This document shows, piece after piece, positions 1 to 5,266 of a stretch of DNA of 6,720 bases; the first letter of the stretch is position 1, and each line of letters starts with the position of its first letter. Origin of the DNA: Chloroflexota bacterium (GTDB taxonomy: Bacteria > Chloroflexota > Anaerolineae > CG2-30-64-16); NCBI GenBank assembly GCA_029555885.1, contig JAKPQT010000510.1, positions 1-6,720 of the forward strand, read 5' to 3'. The position numbers and the translations under genes are program-made. The notes beneath the pieces are model-generated. The model was not told the origin of the DNA. It saw only the letters and a list, made by a program, of their open reading frames with translations, and did no database searches.

Positions 1-671
1 CCTACCTGGAGCGCATGAGCGCAGCCACAGGCATGACCGAGGCGGATTTCCGGGCGCTCATTCGCCGGGACCTGATTCGCGAGAAGCTGTACGAGGATGT
101 CACCAAGGACGTGCCGACGACCGGCGAGCAGGTACATGCCCGGCACATCCTGGTATCCGTGCGCACGCCCGCGCCGACGCCGACGCCACTGCCTGAAGGA
201 CAAGCCACGCCTACGCCCGATCCGGCCGCGCCGGCGCCGACACCGACGCTCGAGCCGCGGGACGATGCACAAGCGCTGGCACGCATCATCGAGATTCAGC
301 AGCGTGTGGGTGCAGGCGAGGACTTCGCGGAGCTGGCGCGCCAGTTCTCGGATGACGTCGGCAGCAGAGACAACGGCGGTGACCTGGGTTGGTTCCCGCG
401 CGGCGCCGGGCTGGTGCAGGAATTCGAAGATGCAGCCTTTGCGCTGCAGGCGGGCGAGGTCAGCGCGCCTGTCAAGACGCAGTTCGGCTATCATCTGATC
501 AAGGTCGAAGAGCGCGATCCGGCCCGGCCGCTGGATGACTACACGGTTGCGCAGAACAAATATACTGCCTACCAGGAATGGCTGACCAATCTGCGTAATA
601 CGGCCACGGTCACGCGCAACTGGACGATCGACAAGGTTCCGCCCACACCGTCAGCGGGCGTCGTAAGATAA
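1..671 (+). CDS. PpiC/SurA-type peptidyl-prolyl cis-trans isomerase (parvulin), 3' part
   Basis: The reading frame is open from the window edge (first full codon at 3) to TAA at 669-671, so the true start and any signal peptide or lipobox lie upstream; the ATG at 15 is internal. The protein should catalyse prolyl isomerisation and act as a foldase outside the cytoplasm, as SurA/PrsA relatives do. What is visible: a helical segment resembling the end of a SurA N-domain (about 39-114), then a parvulin rotamase domain (about 135-510) opening with HARHILV, with FAELARQFSDD and GGDLGWFPRG in the middle and closing with FGYHLIKVEERD. A Thr/Pro-rich spacer of about 30 residues (165-254) splits the first strand from the first helix of this domain. 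A short C-terminal tail follows. The gene ends just before an intrinsic terminator and converges with rel. Family assignment is strong; export is inferred from the family because the N-terminus is missing. Confidence 0.9.
   Translation, partial: YLERMSAATGMTEADFRALIRRDLIREKLYEDVTKDVPTTGEQVHARHILVSVRTPAPTPTPLPEGQATPTPDPAAPAPTPTLEPRDDAQALARIIEIQQRVGAGEDFAELARQFSDDVGSRDNGGDLGWFPRGAGLVQEFEDAAFALQAGEVSAPVKTQFGYHLIKVEERDPARPLDDYTVAQNKYTAYQEWLTNLRNTATVTRNWTIDKVPPTPSAGVVR
165..254 (+). repeat. Thr/Pro-rich low-complexity insertion coding region in the parvulin
   Basis: This stretch is built from repeated ACGCC/GCCGACGCC units encoding alternating Thr-Pro and Ala-Pro residues (for example TPAPTPTPLP and TPTPDPAAPAPTPT). 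It lies inside the rotamase domain, right after the HARHILV strand, where most parvulins have only a short loop. It is probably an exposed flexible loop; similar Thr/Pro-rich stretches are common in exported proteins. The repeat content makes it prone to length variation between strains. Confidence 0.7.
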
Positions 672-694
672 AGGCCGGCCTGACCGGTCAAGCC

Positions 695-728
695 AAAGGG
701 CGCAGGTTTCTCTGCGCCCTTTTGTTTT
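695..728 (+). terminator. Rho-independent terminator after the parvulin gene
   Basis: An 11-bp perfect stem pairs 695-705 (AAAGGGCGCAG) with 712-722 (CTGCGCCCTTT) around a 6-base loop (706-711). It is followed by a T-rich run (TTTTGTTTT, 720-728). It lies 24 bases after the parvulin stop codon. Read on the minus strand the stem is followed by TTTGGCTT, a poorer U-tract, so it may also stop rel transcripts, but less convincingly. Confidence 0.93.
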
Positions 729-863
729 GTACACTACCCGACGTGGATCATGGCTTGCTCTGCTCGGAATAGACATTCACCCCACGCGGCGGGACAACGA
801 GGGCAGAAAATGGGGTGGAGTTACGCGAGCTGGTGCTCGGCAGTCCATGTTCAGATCAGACAC
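729..863. other. Convergent intergenic spacer
   Basis: This spacer separates the 3' ends of the parvulin and rel genes. No gene is supported here. The only structure seen is a 7-bp inverted repeat, CACCCCA (778-784) with TGGGGTG (811-817), with a 26-base loop. It could help end rel transcripts on the minus strand but has no adjacent U-tract, so no function is claimed. Confidence 0.5.
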
Positions 864-3035
864 CTAGCCGTTTTGCCGTCGGACCTGCTGGACGTTGGGT
901 AGACGCTCGATCCGGGTGAGCACCCGGCTCAACTGTTCCGCATCGCGCACTTCCAGGGTTGCAGTGATGAGGGCGAGGTTGTCCTGCCGCGCCGTGACCG
1001 CGGACGCGTCTTCGAGGTTGATGTTCTCTTCTTTCAGAACGCCCGTTATCTCGTTCAGCAGCCCGGCCCGATCATACGCCTGGACGCGAATCTTGACCCG
1101 CGAGATTTTCGGCGGGCTCGCGCCCCAACTGACCCGGATGACCCGCTCCCCATCCAGCCGCAGCACGTTGGGACAGTCGCTGCGGTGGACAGCTACCCCG
1201 CGGCCGCGTGTCACGAAGCCGGTAATCTCGTCGGGCGGCACAGGGTTGCAGCAGCGCGCGATATACGTCAGCATGTTGCCCGTGCCCATCACCGCAACGC
1301 CGTCGCCGCTCAGCGTAACCGCGGGCGGTTGAGGGGATTCCTGGGGCGGCAGGGTCGCAGCAGCTTCCTTCGGCGGTTCCTCGACCTTGCCGAGCTGGAG
1401 CACGTGCTCTGCGACGTCCGCAGGCGTATGATCACCGGTGCCCAGCTTCTCCAGGAAGTCGTCCAGATTCTCGACCTTGAACAGCGAAGCAACCTCTTGG
1501 TACGACTTGTTGTCGACACCCAGCCGGTTGAGCTCGCGCTCCAGAATCTGGCGTCCCGCAGTGATGTTCTCATCCCGATTCTGCTGGCGGAACCACTGGC
1601 GGATTTTCGTGCGGGCCCGGTCAGTCTTGACATAGCCCAGGTTAGGGTTGAGCCAATCGCGGCTGGGACCACCGCGCTTGGCGGTCAGGATTTCGACCTG
1701 GTCACCGCTCGACAACTGGTAGTCAAGGTTAACGAGCCTGCCGCGCACCTTCGCGCCGCGGCAGCGATGGCCGATTTCCGTGTGGACCCGGTAGGCAAAG
1801 TCGATCGGGGTGGCTCCGGCCGGCAAGTCGATGACATCACCCTTCGGGGTGAAGACATAGACCCGCTCCTTGAACAGGTCCTCCTTGACGGTTGCCAGGA
1901 AATCGCTGCCGCCGCTCTGCTCCTGCGATTGCCACTCGATGACGGAGCGCAGCCACGCAATCTTGCGCTCGTAGGCGTCATCATGCCGCGTCTGTGACTT
2001 GTAGCGCCAGTGCGCCGCAATGCCGACCTCTGCGATGCGATCCATTTCCGGCGTGCGAATTTGCACTTCGAGCGGTTTGCCGAACGGCCCGTAGACGGCC
2101 GTGTGCAGCGACTGGTACTGGTTCTCCTTGGGCGTCGCGATGTAGTCATCGAACTCGCCCTTGATCGGGCGCCAGAGGGTATGTACGACCCCCAACGCCG
2201 CGTAGCAGTCGCCGATTTCCGGCACGATGACGCGCACGCCCTGCTGGTCGTAGACCTGCTCCATGTCCACGCCCTTGCGATTCATCTTGCGGTAGATGCT
2301 GTAAATGTGCTTGGGGCGACCCGTGACCGTCGCCTGAATGTTGTGCCGTGCCAGCTCGTTCTGCAGTTGGGTCACGATGCCCTGGATGTACGCCTCACGT
2401 TCCGGGCGCTGTTCGATCAGCACCCGCTGCATTTTCTCGTAGGTATCTGGCATCAGGCAGCGGAACGCCAGGTCCTCCAGTTCCCACTTGACCTGGTAGA
2501 TACCCAGGACGCTCGCCAGCGGCGCATAAATGTCGAGCGTCTCGCGCGAGATGCGCAGTTGCTTCTCGCGGCTCATGTAGTTGATCGTTCGCATGTTGTG
2601 CAGGCGGTCGGCCAGCTTGATCAACACCACGCGCACATCGTTGACCATCGCTAGCAGCATTTTGCGCAGGCTCTCGACGCGCGGGTCACGGCTATCGGTC
2701 GGCAGAGAAGCCATGTCGGCGATACTGCTCAGTTTGGTGACGCCGTCCACCATACTGGCGACTTCGGGCCCGAACTCCTCAGCCAGTTCAGGCATCTTCA
2801 CCGCAGTGTCCTCCGCCACATCGTGCAACAGCGCGGCCGCGACCGTCTTCGCATCCAGCCGCAGGTCGGCCAGAATCTGAGCCACGGACATCGGATGCAC
2901 GATATAGGCCTCGCCCGACTTGCGCAACTGCGATCCATGGGCGCGCTCGGCCACTTCGTAGGCGCGTTGGACCAGCGCAACGTCCTGTTGCGTGTAGCTT
3001 TTAGGAAGCTGGTTGAGCAGAGTTTCCCATGTCAT
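864..3035 (-). CDS. rel: Bifunctional (p)ppGpp synthetase/hydrolase, Rel/SpoT family
   Basis: This cytoplasmic stringent-response enzyme transfers pyrophosphate from ATP to GDP/GTP and hydrolyses (p)ppGpp. At 723 residues it is full length for a long RSH protein. The N-terminal HD hydrolase (about 25-180) keeps its metal and catalytic residues: H47, H71-D72 in LLHDVAEDT, E75-D76 and D143 in KLADRLHN. The synthetase (about 235-350) keeps GRPKHIYSIYRKM, D263, EFDDYIATPK, YQSLHT, E323 in EVQIRT and AAHWRYK. A Gln (306) stands where NGYQSLHT usually has Gly, probably neutral. TGS follows (about 391-452, with HTEIGHRC), then the Cys-rich zinc-finger/RIS region (C595, C596, H617, C621) and a C-terminal ACT domain (about 645-720). 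Both active sites look intact, so it is probably bifunctional rather than RelA-like. The start MTWETLL is preceded by AAAGGA (3053-3048), 12 bases away, which is a long spacing. The gene is transcribed divergently from the riboswitch operon. Confidence 0.97.
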   Translation of the reverse strand: MTWETLLNQLPKSYTQQDVALVQRAYEVAERAHGSQLRKSGEAYIVHPMSVAQILADLRLDAKTVAAALLHDVAEDTAVKMPELAEEFGPEVASMVDGVTKLSSIADMASLPTDSRDPRVESLRKMLLAMVNDVRVVLIKLADRLHNMRTINYMSREKQLRISRETLDIYAPLASVLGIYQVKWELEDLAFRCLMPDTYEKMQRVLIEQRPEREAYIQGIVTQLQNELARHNIQATVTGRPKHIYSIYRKMNRKGVDMEQVYDQQGVRVIVPEIGDCYAALGVVHTLWRPIKGEFDDYIATPKENQYQSLHTAVYGPFGKPLEVQIRTPEMDRIAEVGIAAHWRYKSQTRHDDAYERKIAWLRSVIEWQSQEQSGGSDFLATVKEDLFKERVYVFTPKGDVIDLPAGATPIDFAYRVHTEIGHRCRGAKVRGRLVNLDYQLSSGDQVEILTAKRGGPSRDWLNPNLGYVKTDRARTKIRQWFRQQNRDENITAGRQILERELNRLGVDNKSYQEVASLFKVENLDDFLEKLGTGDHTPADVAEHVLQLGKVEEPPKEAAATLPPQESPQPPAVTLSGDGVAVMGTGNMLTYIARCCNPVPPDEITGFVTRGRGVAVHRSDCPNVLRLDGERVIRVSWGASPPKISRVKIRVQAYDRAGLLNEITGVLKEENINLEDASAVTARQDNLALITATLEVRDAEQLSRVLTRIERLPNVQQVRRQNG

Positions 3036-3060
3036 GGCGCTGCCCGGTCCTTTAATCGAA

Positions 3061-3088
3061 ATGCGACGCGGTAACTACTGCGTCGCAT
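3061..3088 (-). promoter_or_regulatory. Inverted repeat/hairpin in the rel leader
   Basis: A perfect 9-bp inverted repeat, ATGCGACGC (3061-3069) with GCGTCGCAT (3080-3088), has a 10-base loop. It lies between the predicted rel transcription start (about 3104) and its ribosome-binding site, so it would form a hairpin in the rel 5' untranslated RNA. It could equally be a DNA operator for a dimeric repressor. No U-tract follows on either strand, so it is not a terminator. Confidence 0.55.
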
Positions 3089-3110
3089 GCTTTTACGCGT
3101 CCTTATGGTG

Positions 3111-3139
3111 ACTATAGCACAGGCCGCGCGGCAGGTCAA
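3111..3139 (-). promoter_or_regulatory. Sigma-70-type promoter for rel
   Basis: On the minus strand a -35 box TTGACC (3139-3134) is followed by a 17-base spacer and a -10 box TATAGT (3116-3111). The -10 is preceded by TGC, giving an extended -10. Transcription would start near 3104 and leave a leader of about 70 bases containing the 3061-3088 hairpin. The match and spacing are good for a housekeeping promoter. Confidence 0.75.
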
Positions 3140-3210
3140 GTGCGAATTTTCGCGCAAGTGTTCATCGCTACCTCGTAACACAAGGCCAGCACGCCGAGAA
3201 ACCGGGGTTT

Positions 3211-3227
3211 GTAACGGTGACAGTTAC
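3211..3227. promoter_or_regulatory. Possible operator palindrome upstream of the riboswitch promoter
   Basis: GTAAC (3211-3215) and GTTAC (3223-3227) form a short inverted repeat around GGTGACA. It lies 14 bases upstream of the -35 box at 3242, where an activator site would be placed. The arms are only 5 bp, so chance is a real alternative. Confidence 0.25.
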
Positions 3228-3241
3228 CAATGGATAATAGC

Positions 3242-3271
3242 TTGCAGAATTGGCCGGACTCATGATATAAT
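3242..3271 (+). promoter_or_regulatory. Extended -10 promoter driving the riboswitch-mutase-opine dehydrogenase operon
   Basis: A perfect -10 box TATAAT (3266-3271) is preceded by TGA, making an extended -10. A -35-like TTGCAG (3242-3247) stands 18 bases upstream. Transcription would start near 3278, about 11 bases before the aptamer, which is the expected geometry for a riboswitch leader. Confidence 0.82.
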
Positions 3272-3288
3272 CTTGCCAATGTAATGCT

Positions 3289-3404
3289 ATAGCCGAACTT
3301 CCGGAAGGAAGACGGGGGAACCATCGTAGTGGGGTGAATCGCACGGCTCGTGCGTAGGGCAACCATCTTCCAGCCCGAACCCGTCAGCTAACCCCGCAGG
3401 CGAT
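3289..3404 (+). promoter_or_regulatory. ydaO/yuaA-type cyclic di-AMP riboswitch aptamer
   Basis: The segment reads through the conserved blocks of the ydaO/yuaA (c-di-AMP) motif in order: AGCCGAAC at the 5' end (3291-3298), CGGGGGAACCA (3313-3323), TGGGGTGAATC (3330-3340), a small hairpin GCACGGCTCGTGC (3341-3353), TAGGGCAACC (3355-3364), a pyrimidine segment, then CCCGAACCCGTCAGCTAACC (3374-3393) and CGCAGGCG (3395-3402). Flanking ATAGCC (3289-3294) and GGCGAT (3399-3404) form helix P1 with one mismatch. Length (about 116 bases) and block order match known aptamers of this class, recalled from memory rather than searched. It lies between a strong promoter and the mutase-like gene on the same strand, so it should control that operon. 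Ligand binding in this class usually lowers expression. Confidence 0.92.
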
Positions 3405-3568
3405 TGGAAGAGACAGGAACCCAGTTTCACCTCTGAGAAAGGCGACCCTCCGGCCTTCCTCTCCGTACTCCTGTCTTCTATCCAACCAATCGAGTGATTC
3501 GTCGCAGCCTGGCAGCCGTTACACCCTGCATGGGTTACATTGGCCGCGGGCGCGCGTTTCGACAGGAG
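3401..3568 (+). promoter_or_regulatory. Candidate translational expression platform of the c-di-AMP riboswitch
   Basis: Two alternative folds can be read here. In fold 1, CGATTGG (3401-3407) pairs with CCAATCG (3486-3492) and GACAGGA (3412-3418) pairs with TCCTGTC (3469-3475), capped by an inner hairpin GAGAAAGGC/GCCTTCCTC (3435-3443 with 3453-3461, one mismatch). Fold 1 uses the 3' strand of aptamer helix P1, so it cannot coexist with P1. In fold 2, CTCCTGTC (3468-3475) pairs over 8 bp with GACAGGAG (3561-3568), which contains the ribosome-binding site. The simple model is: ligand bound, P1 formed, anti-SD released, SD masked, translation off. No U-tract follows any stem, so control by intrinsic termination is unlikely. 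The pairings are seen; the switching is inferred. Confidence 0.68.
3564..3568 (+). promoter_or_regulatory. Ribosome-binding site AGGAG fixing the mutase-like gene start
   Basis: AGGAG ends 7 bases before ATG at 3576, an ideal spacing. An in-frame ATG at 3540 has no comparable site and would add 12 residues not expected before the first strand of a B12-binding fold. This selects 3576. The site is part of the GACAGGAG element that the leader can mask. Confidence 0.85.
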
Positions 3569-3575
3569 CAAAATC

Positions 3576-5255
3576 ATGCAGACCAAACCCGTTGTCGTTG
3601 CCGCTGCGCTCGGCGAGTGCGTCCACGTGGCCGGCGTCGCTCGCTTCCTGCGGTTGGCCGAACAGGCCGGCTGGCAGACCGTATTTCTCGGCCCTGCTGT
3701 TGCGCCGGAGCAGCTCATCCAGGCAGCCCAGGAACACCGCGCGCAGTTGGTCGGCGTGTCATACCGGCTCACCCCGGAGAACGGCGCGGCCCTGCTGGCC
3801 GAGTTTGCCGAAAGCGCCGATGACCTTCGCCAGGCTGGCGTGCGGTTCGCTTTCGGCGGCACGCCGCCCGTCGCAGAGCGCGCCCGCGGCCTGGGCGGCT
3901 TCTTCGACGCCGTCTTCGACGGCTCAGAGCCGGTTGAGGCAGTGCTGGCCTACCTGCGGGGCAGCGGCGGGCCTGGCGTGGCTGCCCCGCCGCCCGCGAC
4001 ACTGCTGGAGCGCCTCGCCTGGAAGGCACCTTATCCCCTGCTGCGCCACCATTTCGGCCTGCCGTCGCTGGAGGCCACGCGCGCGGGGATCGCAGAGATT
4101 GCGGATGCGCGTAGCCTCGATGTCATCTCGCTGGGCATCGACCAGGATGCGCAGGAGAACTTCTTCCACCCTGAGCGCCAGGATCCGCGACGCCGCGGTG
4201 CGGGGGGCGTGCCGGTGCGCAGCGCTGACGACTACCGCAGCCTCTACGCGGCCTCACGCACGGGCAACTTCCCCCTGCTGCGCACCTATTCGGGCACCGA
4301 TGACTTCGTGCGCCTGGCCGAGATGTACCTCGAGACCATCAACCTGGCCTGGGCCGCGGTGCCGCTGTTCTGGTTCAATGCCATGGACGGCCGCGGGCCG
4401 CACAGGCTGGCTGAGTCGCTGGCCCTGCACCAGGAGCTGATGGCCTGGTATGCGCAGCGCGGCGTGCCCGTGGAGGCCAACGAGCCGCACCATTGGGGGA
4501 TGCGCGACGCGCCGGACGCGGTCTTCGTCGCGGCGGCCTATCTCTCCGCGTACAACGCGCGGGCCTGCGGCGTGCGTGACTATATCGCGCAGCTCATGTT
4601 CAACAGCCCGAACGATCTCTCGGACGCGATGGACCTCGCCAAGATGCTCGCCGTCCTGGAGATGGTAGCCGAGTTGGAAACCGAGGACTTCCGCATCTGG
4701 CGACAGACGCGCACGGGCTTGCTCAGCTTCCCGCTGGACCCGGAAGCCGCACGCGGTCACCTGGCTGCGGCCACCTACTTGCAGATGCAGCTCGCACCGC
4801 ACATCGTCCATGTCGTCGGGCACACGGAAGCCGACCATGCGGCCACTGCTACAGATGTGATTGCGGCCTGCAAGGTGGCGCGTCGCGCCATCGAGAACGC
4901 CATGGCCGGCGCGCCCGACATGACCGCGGACCCGGCCGTCCAGGCACGCAAGGCCGAACTCATTGCCGAGACACGCCTGACGCTGGACGCCATCCGCGGC
5001 CTGGCTGCGCCTGCGGTGGACGACCCGCTGGCGGACGCGGCGACACTCGCCGCGGCGGTCGAGCATGGCATCCTGGATGCGCCCCAACTCAAGGGGAACC
5101 CCTACGCGCGGGGCACAATCGTCACGCGCATCGACGAGCGCGGCGCGTGCGTCGCGGTGGACCCGGCGACGGGCCGGGTACGCAGCGAGGCCGAACGGCT
5201 GGCCGGGCTGCGCCGCGGCGTAATCAGCGAACGGCCAGCCCTCGAACTGGCATGA
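3576..5255 (+). CDS. Cobalamin-binding, mutase-like protein (B12 domain plus barrel)
   Basis: This 559-residue cytoplasmic protein has a Rossmann-like B12-binding domain (about 5-130). The lower-ligand loop reads CVHVAG (15-20), keeping His17 and Gly20 of DxHxxG but with Cys15 in place of Asp. GVSYRLT (60-66) and FGGTPP (93-98) match the later SxL and GG positions. A linker (about 130-150) leads to a large domain (about 150-450) resembling the TIM-barrel catalytic part of glutamate mutase-type enzymes, with ISLGIDQDAQENFF, RTYSGTDDFVRLAEM, NEPHHWGMRDA, MDLAKMLA and HVVGHTEADHAA. Order is B12 domain first, like a GlmS-GlmE fusion; no PLP-lysine domain of the aminomutases is evident. The likely role is adenosylcobalamin-dependent carbon-skeleton rearrangement, substrate unknown. 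It is the first gene after the c-di-AMP riboswitch; its stop overlaps the ribosome-binding site of the opine dehydrogenase gene. B12 binding is well supported; mutase activity is inference, and a corrinoid methyltransferase or non-catalytic role remains possible. Confidence 0.8.
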   Translation: MQTKPVVVAAALGECVHVAGVARFLRLAEQAGWQTVFLGPAVAPEQLIQAAQEHRAQLVGVSYRLTPENGAALLAEFAESADDLRQAGVRFAFGGTPPVAERARGLGGFFDAVFDGSEPVEAVLAYLRGSGGPGVAAPPPATLLERLAWKAPYPLLRHHFGLPSLEATRAGIAEIADARSLDVISLGIDQDAQENFFHPERQDPRRRGAGGVPVRSADDYRSLYAASRTGNFPLLRTYSGTDDFVRLAEMYLETINLAWAAVPLFWFNAMDGRGPHRLAESLALHQELMAWYAQRGVPVEANEPHHWGMRDAPDAVFVAAAYLSAYNARACGVRDYIAQLMFNSPNDLSDAMDLAKMLAVLEMVAELETEDFRIWRQTRTGLLSFPLDPEAARGHLAAATYLQMQLAPHIVHVVGHTEADHAATATDVIAACKVARRAIENAMAGAPDMTADPAVQARKAELIAETRLTLDAIRGLAAPAVDDPLADAATLAAAVEHGILDAPQLKGNPYARGTIVTRIDERGACVAVDPATGRVRSEAERLAGLRRGVISERPALELA

Positions 5256-5260
5256 GGAGG
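5254..5260 (+). promoter_or_regulatory. Strong ribosome-binding site GAGGAGG for the opine dehydrogenase
   Basis: GAGGAGG ends 6 bases before ATG at 5267 and overlaps the TGA stop (5253-5255) of the upstream gene. This fixes the downstream start and suggests translational coupling: ribosomes ending the mutase-like frame are delivered onto the next start. The reading frame is open upstream, but a start at 5147 would overlap the first gene by over 100 bases without a comparable site. Confidence 0.88.
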
Positions 5261-5266
5261 AATCAC

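Noticed and set aside
1185..1997. A 270-codon open frame on the plus strand opposite rel
   Set aside because: It runs across conserved Rel synthetase, TGS and zinc-finger coding sequence on the other strand and shows no domain of its own.
3401..3500. An intrinsic terminator as the riboswitch expression platform
   Set aside because: The stems are real, but no U-rich run follows 3461 or 3492. The complementarity to the ribosome-binding site gives a better explanation.
3540..3575. An earlier in-frame ATG (3540) for the B12 gene
   Set aside because: It has no ribosome-binding site, whereas ATG 3576 has AGGAG at 7 bases and begins directly before the first strand of the B12-binding fold.
3278..3575. 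A cobalamin riboswitch, which might be expected before a B12-related gene
   Set aside because: The conserved GCCACTG B12-box region was not found. The blocks present are those of the ydaO/yuaA class.
3287..3862. A 191-codon open frame on the minus strand spanning the riboswitch
   Set aside because: It covers the aptamer, the leader and the start of the B12 gene, which explain the conservation here. The translation resembles no family.
3576..5255. Assignment as a lysine 5,6- or ornithine 4,5-aminomutase
   Set aside because: Those enzymes need a PLP-binding lysine region and separate subunits. No such region was recognised, and the layout fits a glutamate-mutase-type fusion better.
5147..5266. 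An upstream start at 5147 for the opine dehydrogenase
   Set aside because: It would add 40 Arg-rich residues overlapping the upstream gene. GAGGAGG and the Rossmann start both point to 5267.
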